Assembly: GCA_031835245.1 (NCBI GenBank)
Contig: JAVKOQ010000203.1
Location: 1 to 64,000 of the forward strand
Source of the DNA: Balamuthia mandrillaris
Lineage: Eukaryota; Discosea; Longamoebia; Balamuthiidae
DNA length: 64,000 nt
Reading direction: 5' to 3'
The notes beneath the pieces were generated by a model. The model made no database searches and was not told the origin of the DNA. It saw nothing but the letters and a program-made list of their open reading frames with translations. Numbering within the stretch: position 1 is the stretch's first letter; the number at the start of each line of letters is the position of its first letter. Shown here piece by piece: positions 11,153 to 22,022 of this stretch. A program made the position numbers and the translations under genes.

Positions 11153-11491
11153 TTCTTTTGCAACCCGTGGTGTTGTTCTCTCTCTCTCTCTCTCTCTCTC
11201 ACGGTTGTTCATTTAACCACCTGCAAGAACCCATCCACTGCAATGGAATCCGCGCTATCCACGAGCACTTGGAGCCTTATCCTATTGCCTCATCTTCTTT
11301 TTCACCGCGATGGAATCGAAGCTAATGCCATTTACTGATGCATTCAAACTTTATCTAACCACGGAACCCTGTCAGGGCTCAAATGAACTGGCAAAGACGT
11401 TGACCGGTTCATTCCCTCTTAGCAAAAAGAACCCTCTGGAAGAGTGCCTGCAGCAAAAAGGAGACGCAGGGAATGCTTAAAAAAAAGAGAT
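11037..11491. other. Intergenic with two CT microsatellites
   Basis: CT runs at about 11114-11150 and 11178-11200. From about 11220 to 11478 one plus-strand frame stays open for about 80 codons, but it has no start, domain or clear splice partner, so it is not called. No gene supported. Confidence 0.4.
11479..11486 (-). terminator. RNA polymerase III T-run terminator
   Basis: Eight A on the plus strand, that is eight T on the tRNA strand, beginning six bases past the tRNA 3' end. Confidence 0.75.
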
Positions 11492-11564
11492 CGCCAGGCG
11501 TGGGGCTCGAACCCACGACCACAAGATTAAGAGTCTTGCGCTCTACCGACTGAGCTAGCCCGGC
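11492..11564 (-). tRNA. tRNA-Lys (anticodon CTT)
   Basis: The minus strand folds as a canonical 73-nt cloverleaf. The acceptor stem GCCGGGC pairs with GCCTGGC with one G-U. The D arm contains TAGCTCAGTCGGTAGAGC (A box), the anticodon loop is CTCTTAA with anticodon CTT, and the T arm contains GGTTCGAGCC (B box). No intron. It reads AAG lysine codons. Confidence 0.95.
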
Positions 11565-12101
11565 TTCGTGTCAAGCAAGAAAAATTTTTATGTTACGTAC
11601 CTTTAACTCCTCCTCCTCAATTTTTCACAGGAAAGCATCAAACTTTCACTTTTTTTTTTGTTTAGCTGTTGGTTGCCTTCTTTGTGTAGAACTGTCTCAG
11701 GCTTTAGGTCAACGGAATGCATGTGGAGGACTTCTTCCGTTGGTTTTACATCACCGTGAAAATTCCCTCTGCCGAAATAAACAGTGACCTAGCTTGGTTC
11801 CTTTCTTTCTACGTATTGTAGAAAAAAAAATGGCTGCAAGAAGCTCTATTCAGGTTTTTCGGCTGATTGTTCAGTTGGAAAAGTTTGCTTCCCCGCATTT
11901 TGTACTTCCCCGATTTTCACCTTTTGATTATGGGTTAATTAGCCTCTCCCGTGTCCTCTCTCGGTACACTCTCCTATCCTCTCTCCTGTTATAGCTCGCG
12001 TCCTCTCTCCTGTCCTTGCCCACTGCCCTCTCTCCTGTCTCGCTTCTCATAAAAGTGTTTTATTACCGTGAAGAAAACTGGGGTAGTAGTTTAACCAGCA
12101 G
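11565..12101. other. Intergenic, no gene seen
   Basis: Short open frames at 11590-11990 lack domains or splice support. 11945-12045 is a degenerate CT-rich minisatellite with a unit like CCTCTCTCCTGT. It forms the 3' flank of the next minus-strand gene. Confidence 0.4.
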
Positions 12102-12695
12102 TTACTTGGTCTTCTTCTTGGTTGGTGTTGCGTCTGTTCTTTCGTTGGCAGCTTGAAAGACCTGCAAAGCGATGGACACCAGAATAAGCACCACGCATGT
12201 CACATGGTAATACATGATCTCCAACAGCAGGCCCCTTTTCTGCTGCTCCACGGCTTCCAAATGGGTGAGGTTGGAGGTGATCATTGGGAGTTCAGAAAAC
12301 TCTTCCTCCAAAGGGATGAGAATCGCGCCAAAGATGAATCCTCCGGCTGACAACAGAGCCAAGTTCAGCAACTTCAGCCCTCTCTGGTCGGCCGAGGACA
12401 AGAGCTCTTTGACCAAAATGACAAACAGCGCGACCAGCTGCACCACAACGGCTGGTATTACCACACTGGGTACTGCTTTGCGGTGCATACGATAATAGAA
12501 GCTTGCTACAGAAAGAAAAAGAGAGAGGTTTGTTGTTTGAAAGGGGGGGGGGGGGGGTAGTAAGGGATTGTTACCTTCTTCCAACCTATCATTGGAGGAA
12601 GAGAGGGCAGCAATGTCGAAGGCCAAATCCACACACACCACGCCCAGCAAGAACGCGAGTGGAAACAAGGCCACCGGCACCATTATGGACACCAT
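12102..12695 (-). CDS. Four-helix membrane protein with dilysine ER signal, unrecognised family
   Basis: Two exons: 12695-12575 and 12505-12102. The protein (about 175 aa) has four hydrophobic segments: MVSIMVPVALFPLAFLLGVV, VVIPAVVVQLVALFVILV, LLNLALLSAGGFIFGAIL and VVLILVSIALQVF. The C terminus KKTK fits the KKxx ER-retrieval signal, so an ER or early secretory location is likely. The intron carries a run of 14-15 G on the plus strand (C on the coding strand) near 12543-12557. I do not recognise the family. Confidence 0.6.
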   Translation of the reverse strand: MVSIMVPVALFPLAFLLGVVCVDLAFDIAALSSSNDRLEEGNNPLLPPPPPFQTTNLSLFLSVASFYYRMHRKAVPSVVIPAVVVQLVALFVILVKELLSSADQRGLKLLNLALLSAGGFIFGAILIPLEEEFSELPMITSNLTHLEAVEQQKRGLLLEIMYYHVTCVVLILVSIALQVFQAANERTDATPTKKKTK

Positions 12696-13174
12696 TTTCT
12701 TCCTCTTTTTGTGGTATTGTTTGTTTCACGCCTTGTTTGTCTTCTTACTCCTCTACGGTCTTTTATTAAACGCAGAGGACAAGACAAACAAAAGCGTTTA
12801 TTATTAATAAAAGCCAACAAGATTGCGGCAGCCCGCTTGGACCCTCGATGTCCTTTGTTTTTGCCGGTCGACGGTAGTCTCTCCTTGCCTCCCCGCCGAC
12901 CCTCACGTAACACACACACATACCGCCGTAACAGTGACCCACTTATTTCGAAATAAACCTAAACTAAACCTTCATTCCCTCGACGTCCGGAGAGAGACGC
13001 GAGCGGTCCTCCTCCGTATTACTGCGAATAAGGGCATGTTTCAATAGCTTACATTTGGGGGGAGGGGAGGGGGGGGGGAAGTACGCATGGAGGAAGAATC
13101 GAACCCAAAGGGGGGGGGGAAGACAGCATCGCAGAAAGAATGTCGTTTTAAGGGCGTGAATACTGGGGTGACTT
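12696..13174. other. Intergenic with G-runs
   Basis: Holds the leader of the minus-strand membrane protein gene and the downstream side of the FG-GAP gene. G-rich runs occur at 13056-13078 and 13110-13119. A short TATTATTAATAA stretch lies near 12800. No gene seen; a further 3' exon of the FG-GAP gene could lie here. Confidence 0.35.
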
Positions 13175-14164
13175 ACATCAGAGAGGAAAATAAAGGTTGC
13201 ATCCTGTCCGCGGGTCCACCATCACCTCCATCCTCGCCATCTGCTCCATCAGAAGCTGCCACGCCGCATCCGTACAACACGTAGGCGTACCCGAAGCAGC
13301 TGGGCTCATCCCCTGAAAATAGCTGGGCTCGGAGAGGACGATGTCATGAGCGTTGTCGCCATTGAAGTCGTAAACGGCAGAAAACGATGTCCATTCCGCA
13401 TGGTACCCCAAAACAGTACGCCTTGCTGCTCGTCCATGTTCTCCAAAACGATGGTGGCGGGAGGATTGGCGGAGCCAAATACGAGATAGGCAGCTCCTGG
13501 GAAGTTGACGCCACCCGTAAGAGTGTCTTGCAACAATCTGACAAGAACATCGTCATAACCGTCGCCGTTCCAGTCTCCAGCAGGCACTATAGCATTCTCG
13601 CTAGGGGCTATGACGTACTCGGCACTAGTGATCTTTATTCCAATAGTCTCATCGTCAAGGTCGATGGCCAGGCTGAAGCTTCCGCGCCCGTCGTTCCAGT
13701 CGGGACTGCCAAAGAGGATGAAGGCGTTGTTATCCAAAGTGTGGATAAGCGTGTCACGACGGCCGTCGCCGTTGAAGTCTCCGCCCGGATTATAGAAGCC
13801 AGTAGAGACGCCTGTGGAGGTGAGCAAGAGCATGTCGTCCGCGCCAAGAGAGGCCACGTCGAGTGGGGTGTCGGAGTAGAGGGTTTTTTATTCGTTCCGA
13901 AGATGACTCCCATGAAAGTTTCATCAACTTCGAAGAGGAGGTCAGGATCGGCATCCAAATCGGTGGCTCGAACTTGTCTGCTATGTTTCTTCCTTTTCCT
14001 GCTTTCTGCATCTTCGCTGTTGATGACAAGGAGTCCGTTCTCTACGTTCGCAACGTCTTGCAATACCAAATAACCGTCCGCTATGGTCTCCTCTCTTCCA
14101 AAGAGAACGTCGGCCAGGCAGAGCAAAATAAGAAAAGTTTGGCGTGGCGGAGCTGGTCAACCAT
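13175..14164 (-). pseudogene. FG-GAP (integrin alpha-like beta-propeller) protein, frameshifted
   Basis: Minus strand. At least three FG-GAP/calcium-loop motifs are clear: GGDFNGDGRRDTLI, AGDWNGDGYDDVLV and YDFNGDNAHDIVL, with blade strands such as FILFGSPDW, AYLVFG and a later AYVLYG. An ATG at 14164 starts MVDQLRHAKLF, which leads into a hydrophobic signal-peptide-like run, but only after a one-base frame change. Continuity breaks at about four places, each at a short run of one base: a T run near 14130, an A run near 13885, TTTTGGGG near 13405 and GGGG near 13310. A GTAAGT donor ends the last piece at about 13175. This is either a young pseudogene or a stretch with uncorrected sequencing errors. 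Intact relatives are secreted or surface adhesion proteins. Confidence 0.65.
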
Positions 14165-14351
14165 AGCGTTTAGAATGGTGTGGTTTGCTGGCGTTTGTGG
14201 TGGTGTTGGCAGTGGAAGGAAGGACTGTAAGAGCGAAAGTAAATAGGGGTATGAGAACGAAAAGTACGAGTTCTTATATCAGGACAGGTGTTGAGAAGGA
14301 AAGAAAAGAATGGGGATGACTTCCTCTCTCACGACTCCATCCATGCTTTTC

Positions 14352-16490
14352 TCAGTTGCTTTTGTTGGAAACAAACTGCTTTTGTTGTTTGATGGCATCG
14401 GCGATGTGAAGAGCTTCCACTCGCATCTCGCCAAAGCGACCGACCAAGTCGCTCAACCCGATGAAATAGAGGGCCTTCTGGGCGGACTCCTTCCCGCTTT
14501 GAACGACGCCATACTCGTTCACCACCTTCTGCAGCACTTCCTTACCAAGAAACTGGAAGGTGTGACAAAAGTCGTAACCTGTTGCTAGTATCACGTCGTC
14601 AAACTCGTGTTCGCCTCCGTTCTCAAACTTGACTCCTGCAAACAATGTTTAAGATGAGCAGCCGAATAACAAAAAGAAAAAAGAGACCAGAAAAACAAAC
14701 AAATAGAAACAAACAGAACAGCAAAATGGAAAGAGGAGCAGAGGAGGAACTGAACAAACAAACCAGATGCGGTGAACTTCTCAATGTTATGGGTTACCAC
14801 TTTCACCTCTCCCTTTCTGATCAGATCGACTGTGCCAATATCAATGAGAGGTGCGTGGTGATGATAATGTATGGCGGAAGCCACACCCCATGTTGGATGC
14901 GGAACAACAATGCCATATTGTTTCAAGTCCTTGTACAAGACTTGCATGATCAGCTTGGCGGCCATGTCGTTAACTGCGAGAGGCATCGATCTAGACCCCA
15001 GTTTGCTTTCCAAGATGTCGGCAAAGAGATAGGTGAGGCCGCGAGGAACTATGTTGGTTGGGCTGCGAACCAAAACAGAGGGCTTTGCGTCGTGCTCCCA
15101 CTTGTGTGTTTGGTTTTTTTTTTTTGTTAGAGATAGAGTCGGAGAGAGAGAGAGAGAGAGTGAGTGAGTGAGTGAGAGAAAAGAGAGTGAGACAGAGAGG
15201 CATATTAGGCTTACCAAATCCAAACAAACTTCAGCCCCAGAGTTGCCAAAACCAACGACCAGCACATTCTTGCCTCTGTATGCCTCTCCGTTCTTGTACC
15301 TTTGTGGAAACAGCAAATGATTGGAGAACAGATGAAATGGATAAGAACAGCAAGAAAGTTAAAGAAGGAGAAGCACAAGAAAAAGACAACAATAAGAGAA
15401 AAATGTACGAGCTTGTGTGGCAAATGGATCCTTGGAAAGCTTCTTGTCCACTCCAATGGGGCACACGTGGCTGACCATGCTCTCCTGTAGCTACCACGAG
15501 AAAGCGTGGATGAAGCACTGCCTCGTCTTCGTCTTCTTCGCTGGCTGCTTTCTTGGCGCTCCTGTAAGTTACCGTCCAAAGGCCCTGCTTCTCGTCGTAT
15601 CTGGCAGCTGTTACTTCCTTGTGAAAGCGGATGTTCAACTGCAGCATCTTTGCATAACCTTCCAAGTATTGCACCACTTGTTGCTTCGATGGAAATAGAG
15701 GCATGCATGCTGTAGGAAGATTGTTGAAAGGAATAAGAGAAAGAAGCCAGAAGCACAAAGATAGGGTTGAAAGGAGGAGAAGGAGGAGGAGGAGGAGGAG
15801 AAGGAGAGGAGGAGGAGGAGGAGGAGGAGGAGGAGGAGGAGGAGGAGGAGAACAAGAACAAGAAGAAGAAGAAGAACAAGAAGAACAAGAAGAAGAAGAA
15901 CAAGAACAAGAACAAGAACAAGAACAAGAACAAGAACAAGAACAAGAACAAGAACAAGAACAAGAACAAGAACAAGAACAAGAAGAATAACAAGAAGAAC
16001 TCAGAAGAAGACGCACAAGAAGCACAACAAAGAATAGAGAATGAAGACAGAAGGTACATGGGAAAGGGACAAACGGCAAGGCAGAGTAGCCACGGGTGGT
16101 GTGCAAGTGAAGTCGGTCATAGCGGCCACGCCAGGCGCTGCCCACCTCCCCCGTTTTTTCCAGGATGACATAGGAGAGGCCCACATTGGCAAGCGCTGCT
16201 CCCGCCTGTTTGTTTGTTTTCAGTTTCAGACAAAAAAGAAAGAATGGATGAATGAAACAAACCGCTAAACCAGCGGCACCGGCGCCGACGACAACGACTT
16301 CAGGGTTATCACCCTCCTCGCCTTCCTTTTGGAGAGCAGCGGCAGGAGGCGGTGGTTTCTTGACGCCAAAGGCGGGCTGACCTTGCCGGTCCACCTCTTT
16401 CTTCCATTTGAGCAGCTCCAAGGCGACCACCGCCACTACGATCGTTACGAAGGGATGATAGTACCAAAAGGTCAATAACCACCACACCAT
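14352..16490 (-). CDS. Flavin-containing monooxygenase (FMO/YUCCA-like), N-terminal membrane anchor
   Basis: Minus strand, about six exons. Exon 1 (16490-16263) gives MVWWLLTFWYYHPFVTIVV, a membrane anchor, then the FAD dinucleotide motif VVVVGAGAAGLA. Exon 2 starts at 16205 (AGAALANVG, LEKTGEVGSAWRGRYDRLHLH). Later exons carry the FMO signature FQGSICHTSSY, the NADPH motif VLVVGFGNSGAE and the LATGY motif (VILATGYDFC) before the end at 14352. These are the hallmarks of class B monooxygenases that use NADPH and O2 to oxidise soft nucleophiles or alpha-keto acids; the substrate cannot be told. The anchor suggests the ER. The ATG at 16490 is chosen because the frame upstream is low complexity. 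A large repeat fills one intron. It lies tandem downstream of NAGLU. Confidence 0.85.
15776..15990. repeat. (GGA)n and (ACAAGA)n microsatellites in FMO intron
   Basis: 15776-15852 is mostly GGA triplets and 15853-15990 mostly AACAAG/ACAAGA hexamers, on the plus strand. Both are pyrimidine-rich on the coding (minus) strand and lie in one intron of the FMO gene. Confidence 0.9.
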
Positions 16491-16791
16491 CTCTTCCTTG
16501 ACTTCCGTTGGCTCTTCTTTCTTGCTTCGCTTGTTGCGGCACGTTACAAAAACAATATGGAAGACTGGAAGCAAAAATCCCGAAGCGTGAGGCGTACTGG
16601 ACGGAAGGGAGGCGATGCTGCTCTTTCGTGCAACAAAAAGGTTTTTTTCTCTCTTCTTGTTGAAATTCAAATAGGCAAACCAATAGGGGGAAAAAGGAAG
16701 TTCAAAAGGAGAAATATGGACCAATAGGGGCATAGTTTCGGGGATCAGGGGAAATACATCCACCAACCAAAACGAAACATGGAGAGTGCGC
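16491..16791. other. Intergenic between NAGLU and FMO
   Basis: About 300 bp between two tandem minus-strand genes. It must hold the 3' end of NAGLU and the promoter of FMO. No distinct motif seen. Confidence 0.4.
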
Positions 16792-19700
16792 TCAATTTTT
16801 CCGGCTGGCAGCTTTTTTGACCCAGAGATCCGCAGAAGAGGGAACGGTGGAAGAGACGGAGTACTTGAGCCAGCCGTTCGTGTTGAAGCCCGCGCAAGCC
16901 GGATCCAAGTTGCACAAAAACGCCAACTGGCCCAGGTCCTTGGTCCAGGCTGGCACGTTGGCGAACATGTCATTGCCGGGCGCGTCCCTTCCTTCTTGCT
17001 TGGTATAGAACTTGCTCAGCAGCGCCTCAGAAGAATAGTTGGCATAAAGCTCGTTCGCCACCTGATAGCTATCTTCTCCGGAGGGCTTGGAGGGAAACGA
17101 TTGGTTGAAGGAATAAGTGGCCCACAGTTGCCCCAACGCCAGCGCTTTCTGGTGGTAGGAGGAAGGGTCAAAGGGCTGGCCAAACTCCATGGCCCAGACC
17201 ACCTCGAAGAGCAGGAGGCTCCACCGCCGTGAGTAGTAGGCGGAGAGCAGACCGGACCATTGCTTGCTGGCATAGTCGTTGATTTCGCCGTTGGGACCCC
17301 ACAGAGTGATTTGATTCTTGGCGTTGAAGTCTAGTTGATGGGCTTCCTCGCTGGTCGTCGCCCATTTTTGGGCTCTGTTCACCCTGTAAAAACAAAGATT
17401 GTGGTGAGGAGAACAGAGAGAACGAGAGAGAGACGAGACGGGAGGAGGGATGAAACAAGAGTAAACATTCGCCAAGCAAATGAAAAGAACACAAACCAAG
17501 AAAAGATGAACAGAAACAAGCAGAGAAATACTGATCACATACCACTTCCCAAGTAGATAGTTGGAGTCGGTGGCAAGCAGCCTATCCAGATCGCTGATCA
17601 TTTGCAGCATTGCATTACCAATGGACTCCATTCGTAGTGTCGGCTTTGGTAGTTGCTGGTCCTTGTTGATGTAATCCTTATACACTACGGACATCAAACG
17701 ATTGGCATCGTAGAAAAGATTCACCAATACCTATTTGCAATAAAGAGTAAGAAATATAGAATGAAGAAGAAGAACAAGAAGGAGAATGACCTGTCGAGAG
17801 ACATCAACAAGATCATATGTCCAAGGGCCAGTAACCTTCCCTCCAACAAACTCGTTTTTGCTTTTGAGAAGGTTATACCAAGCACTCGTCAGCATCGTCG
17901 TATCAGAAAGAGGATTCGAATTGGCATTCCATGGTACCGAAAAGTCAGGCAGCAATTCGACTTTGCTCTTGTCGATTTTTGGTTGTTGGTAAACGGACTG
18001 GTGAAGCAACATCCAACTCTGCTCTGCGGAAGGGGAGGAAGAACCATAACGTTGTCGTGCATAGTCGATGAGCCATTGGGAAACGTTGGGAGCGGAAGAA
18101 AGCCATGCCATGTCCGTCAAGAGCTCATACATGACTGGATTTTGTTCGATAGCTTCGGGAGTCATTCCCATTCCCACCTTTTTAGCAAAGAATAAGAACA
18201 GAAGAAGGCATAAACAAAAAAAAAAAACAAACAAAAAGAATGTAAACGAAAGAAAGAAGGAATGACGAAAGAAGAGGAAGCAAAAAAAAAAAACAAGTTT
18301 GAAAGAAACTAACCATAGTACTGCCAGGAGTATGCAGTGCTTCCAAAGGAAGAGTGGCAATGGAGGAAAGGTTACCATAAAGCGCCCTATTTCCGCCAAA
18401 GTTATGCAACATGCACCAAATAAAAGGTTTTCCAAAGTAGGAGTTAGTTTGCGACCAAATGGGAGTTGTCTCTGAGTACAAGTCCAAGATGACCATCTCA
18501 TCGTTGCTAATGCTTCCGAGATAGGCCTTGATGCGATCCGGGTTCCACCAGCCGCTCAAAAAGAGCCATCCTTGCATCAACCACTTAGCGGACGGATCTG
18601 CTACTTTCATTCCTTGCAAGACAGCTTTGCTGGTGGCAGCGAGGTAAGAGGCATCGCTTGAGACGGGAGTCATTTCGTTGAAGGTATCGGCGTTGTAGAT
18701 GTGGTCTGTGCCAAAGTAACTGGTTTGCAGTTTAATGAACGTGCTGCCAATTTGAAGGAATGCTGGGTCCAATGGATCCAACAGATAAGTCGGGTTGTAA
18801 GGGGAAGTAAAGCTATTCCAGTAACCTTCTGTAAGATTGGCTTTTGGAAAGATTCGTTGAATGGCTTTTGGAACATGTCCTGTTTTAATGAGACGGACTT
18901 TAGAAGATGGAAAGAATGGAGAATAGAACTAGCACAGACAACTAAAGAACGAAGAAGAACGAAGAAAGAAGAACGAAGAAGAACAAGAACAAGAAAGAAG
19001 AGAAGAGAACGAGTGAGAAAAAAATAGAAGAAAGAGATAACCACGGAGAGAGAGAGAGAGAGAGAGAGACCAGCAAATCCAGGCAAAACAGGAATCATTC
19101 CGAACTGGCGTTGTCGTTGAAGGATTTTCTTTTGCAATTGTGCCTTCACAACGAAAGCAACCGTTAGTAATCAGAAGTATGGATTCTTCAAAGAAGACGA
19201 GAATAGTACTTGAGCAAACTGCCATGTTGAAGTAAGAGGCCCTCCCCACTCTTGAACATTACCCATCCGAGTCCAAGCTAGAAAGGCGGGTCCGCCTAAA
19301 TACTCTGCAACCTCCTCCTCTGTCAAACCAAGTTTTGTGTAAACCTAAAAGCACACGGTCAGACACAATAACTTCCAAAAGTCACAGAACAAGAAGAACG
19401 AGAAGATTGGGCAAGTCGAAGCAATCATAGCTACCAGTGACCATATGTACTCTTGTCCCGTGAATGAAAGTGGCAGGTTGATACCATGCAATGCCATCCA
19501 GTCAATCTCCTTCTCCCATCGGTCCCACTGCCACCACGCCGATGAGTAACTGACCGTACACACGTTCATGTAATAACGATACGGCACTGTGGCGACAACC
19601 ACCTCCTGGTCTTCCCCTTCTTCTTCTTCTTCTTCTTCACTCCCCTCGCCTTTCTTCGCGTCGACAACAACAGGAGGCAAGGGCGAAGGAAGAGAGAGTT

Positions 19701-20139
19701 GATTCCCAGTTCCATCTTCGCCCCACGTCACGATGGCATTGCAATAGTGTTTCAAGTAGTGGTACAAGCCCGATGCCAAAGAGACTCCAGACGATCCTTC
19801 AATGAAGATGACCGTTTTCGAATCGATCCTTACATAATGTTAGAAAGAGGTAGAGCGAGAAGAGAGAGAGAGAGAGAAAACTCACTGCTTCGAGGAGAGT
19901 TGGAAGTAGTCGGTGGTCAAGTTGGGCGAGGAGCTGACGGTAAGCTGAAAAGAGGGGAGGTACTGCGGACCCAAAAGTCGCGAGACGAGGCCCTGCACAG
20001 CTTTCACTTGCTCGGCGGGAGAGGCCTTGGGTCTCCCCAGCAGAAACCCGTCCGTTGCGGCGGCGGAGGCAACCAAGACAAACAACAGAAGCAGGGCCGC
20101 CGACAGGCCTCCTAAGCGACACAAACCAGCCCTACCCAT
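16792..20139 (-). CDS. NAGLU: Alpha-N-acetylglucosaminidase (GH89)
   Basis: Minus strand, about nine exons. The ATG at 20139 starts MGRAGLCRLGG followed by a hydrophobic signal peptide (SAALLLLFVLVASAAA). The conserved NAGLU order is then visible: an N-terminal alpha/beta domain (VQGLVSRLLG), the catalytic domain with YYMNVCTVSYSSAWWQWDRW and WMALHGINLPLSFTGQEYIW, AEYLGGPAFLAWTRMGNVQEW, the FNEMTPVS and CMLHNFGGN blocks, and the C-terminal helical domain (LLGKWVNRAQKWA, PNGEINDYASKQWSGLLSAYY). The enzyme removes terminal alpha-GlcNAc from heparan-type chains in the lysosome. An acidic insert (poly-Glu near 19620-19650) interrupts the N-terminal half. The signal peptide and complete domain set argue for a working gene. 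Confidence 0.93.
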
Positions 20140-20276
20140 GTCTGACTGCGTGCACGCTCTTGAGCAAAAGTGAGACTGCAAGGGTTTGACCGCCTACAGT
20201 GGAGAAGAACCACTTTTGGGTTTTTTATTCTTTTGCAATGAGGCGCTCGCCCCGTGCAGGCTTAGGCATCCCCCAT

Positions 20277-20544
20277 TTGGCTGAAAAGAAATGGCAAGGG
20301 AACAAAGGGCAGCGAAATAGTCCCGGCGCATCGCGTCTAATCTCAGCAGGGAAAGCTGGTGTCGACAAGGACTACTGCCAAACCGAACCATTGCGCGTTA
20401 GTAATTTGATTAATTGACCAACGCGCAATGGGTTGGTTTGACATCAGTCCTTGTCGACACCTATTTTCCCCCGCCAAAGGGAGCAGGGAAGAGCAGGGAC
20501 GTTGCTGGCTGGCTTACATTCCCTTGCCATTTCTTTTCAATCAA
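20277..20544. repeat. Foldback (inverted-repeat) element, MITE-like
   Basis: Two arms mirror each other. The outer arms TGAAAAGAAATGGCAAGGGA (20282 on) and its reverse complement (ending 20539) match for 21 bp without mismatch. Inner matches are GGTGTCGACAAGGACT (20358-20373) with 20446-20461 and CCATTGCGCGTT (20388-20399) with 20420-20431. Between them the arms are partly diverged, and about 20 bp of AT-rich loop remains. No coding capacity and no clear target-site duplication. It lies in the divergent promoter of NAGLU and the PTPMT1-like gene. Confidence 0.75.
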
Positions 20545-20825
20545 TTAATCAAAAATAATGTGCTGAGATCAATGATCGGAGCCGTCGATCACATAATTTC
20601 CACGTCGTCCCGATAGTGTTTACCCTGAAAAAGACCCAAAGGAACACAGCAGCGCACAACGAAAGGCCGCGGGGCCGGAAGGTAGGTAATGGTTCACGAA
20701 TCTCTTTTGCTATTCGCACACCGTGTCGGACAGCTGCTCTTGCTTGGGCTTTGGCCGACGACGCTATCCCTTTCTAACTGAACAACAACAACAAAAAAAA
20801 TAAACTAGTACATAGAGCAAAAAAC
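20545..20825. promoter_or_regulatory. Promoter side of the PTPMT1-like gene
   Basis: Right half of the divergent NAGLU/PTPMT1-like intergenic region (20140-20825). An A-rich leader (AACAACAACAAAAAAAAT) leads to the ATG at 20826. No other gene seen. Confidence 0.4.
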
Positions 20826-21972
20826 ATGGAGCCGGCGAGCAATGCTTCAGCAGCGGAGCAGAAAAAGCAACAACAAATCATCAAGCGGGACTACCGACTG
20901 GAGCCCGTGGCATGGATGCCCTTCTGGATGGCCGTCGTGTTGGGCAGGTTCCTCTTCTTCCCCACCCTCTTCTACAACATCGTGCTCTACTGGTTGATGC
21001 CCTGGAAGTTTTGCAGCTGGTGGAACCGCATCGACGACACCGTGCTGCTGGGCGCCTTGCCGCTCTACTGGTACGTCCCCGCCCTTTTCCGGGAGGGCGT
21101 CAGGGGGGTCGTCAACACTTGCGATGAGTACGCTGGACCCTGGAGAAGGTAACCCCATCCATGTGTGTGTTGTGTGCTTGTGTTGGTTTGGTTTGCGTAG
21201 CAAGCCCTTTCCGTGTTTTTTGCTTCCTGTCGTTCTTCTTCCTCGTCGCTCTCTTTCTCGTTGCTTCCTTTTTCGCTTTGAGCTTCGCTTGTGTCTTCTT
21301 TGGTTTGGTTGCTTGTATTCACACACAAACTAAGTCATCTTTCTTTCATTGCTTCTGCAACAGTTATCAACAACACAAAGTGGAACAAATCAGGTTTCAT
21401 ATTTTTTTTTTTTGCTTTTACAGCCTCTCTCTCTCTCTCTCTGTCTCTTTTGCTCTCTCTCTCTCTCTCTCTCTTGCTCTCTTCCCTTCTCTCTTGTCAT
21501 TCTCTTTCCCTCGCTCGTTGTTTTGCTCTCTTTCTTTCTTAACTTTTACACAAACATCGTACATCAGGATCCCGATTGTGGACTACTTTCCACCAACATT
21601 GTCTGATGTGAAGAAAGGTGTGGCTTTCATTCGCAAGTTTCAGGAACGAGGAGAGTCTGTCTATGGTATTTCTTTCTTTTCTCTGTCTTTTTTTTTTTTT
21701 GTAGTCTCTCTCCTCTTTCCTTGTTGTTCTGTTCGCTTGCCAGACACTCATCTCCTTTTCCTCTTCCAACGACAATAGTGCACTGCAAGGCAGGAAGAGG
21801 TCGTTCCACCACAATCGTTTTGTGTTATCTCATCCAACGTTACAAAATGGATGCAAAAGAGGCTCAAGAGTTCATCGCGGAGAGACGACCCCAAGTCTCC
21901 ACCATCTACAAACGCAAAGTAGTGTACGATTGGATCGATTATCTTCGCAGCAAAGAAACGTCTCGTGACTGA
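20826..21972 (+). CDS. PTPMT1: PTPMT1-like dual-specificity phosphatase
   Basis: Exon 1 is 20826-21148; further exons begin with SYQQHKVEQIR, then IPIVDYFPPTLSDV, then the catalytic exon to 21972. The protein has an N-terminal hydrophobic stretch (FPTLFYNIVLYWLM) as in PTPMT1, the family block WWNRIDDTVLLGALP, and the P-loop HCKAGRGRST with catalytic Cys and Arg. The C-terminal part (LCYLIQRYKMDAKEAQEFI) also fits. Relatives dephosphorylate phosphatidylglycerophosphate at the mitochondrial inner membrane for cardiolipin synthesis. That would place it in the same pathway as TAM41, encoded 6 kb away. The ATG at 20826 lies in a strong A-rich context. Intron 2 holds CT microsatellites. Confidence 0.85.
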
Positions 21973-22022
21973 GTTTCTTTCTTTCTTTCGTTCTTTCTTT
22001 CTTTTTTAAACGTTCAAAACTT

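Noticed and set aside
11220-11478. Possible extra exon or small gene before the tRNA
   Set aside because: One frame stays open for about 80 codons, but no splice combination from the upstream gene avoids a stop and no motif is seen.
15703-16168. Long open frames encoding runs of Arg, Gly, Glu-Gln or Lys-Asn
   Set aside because: They are translations of the (GGA)n and (ACAAGA)n repeats inside an FMO intron and have no independent support.
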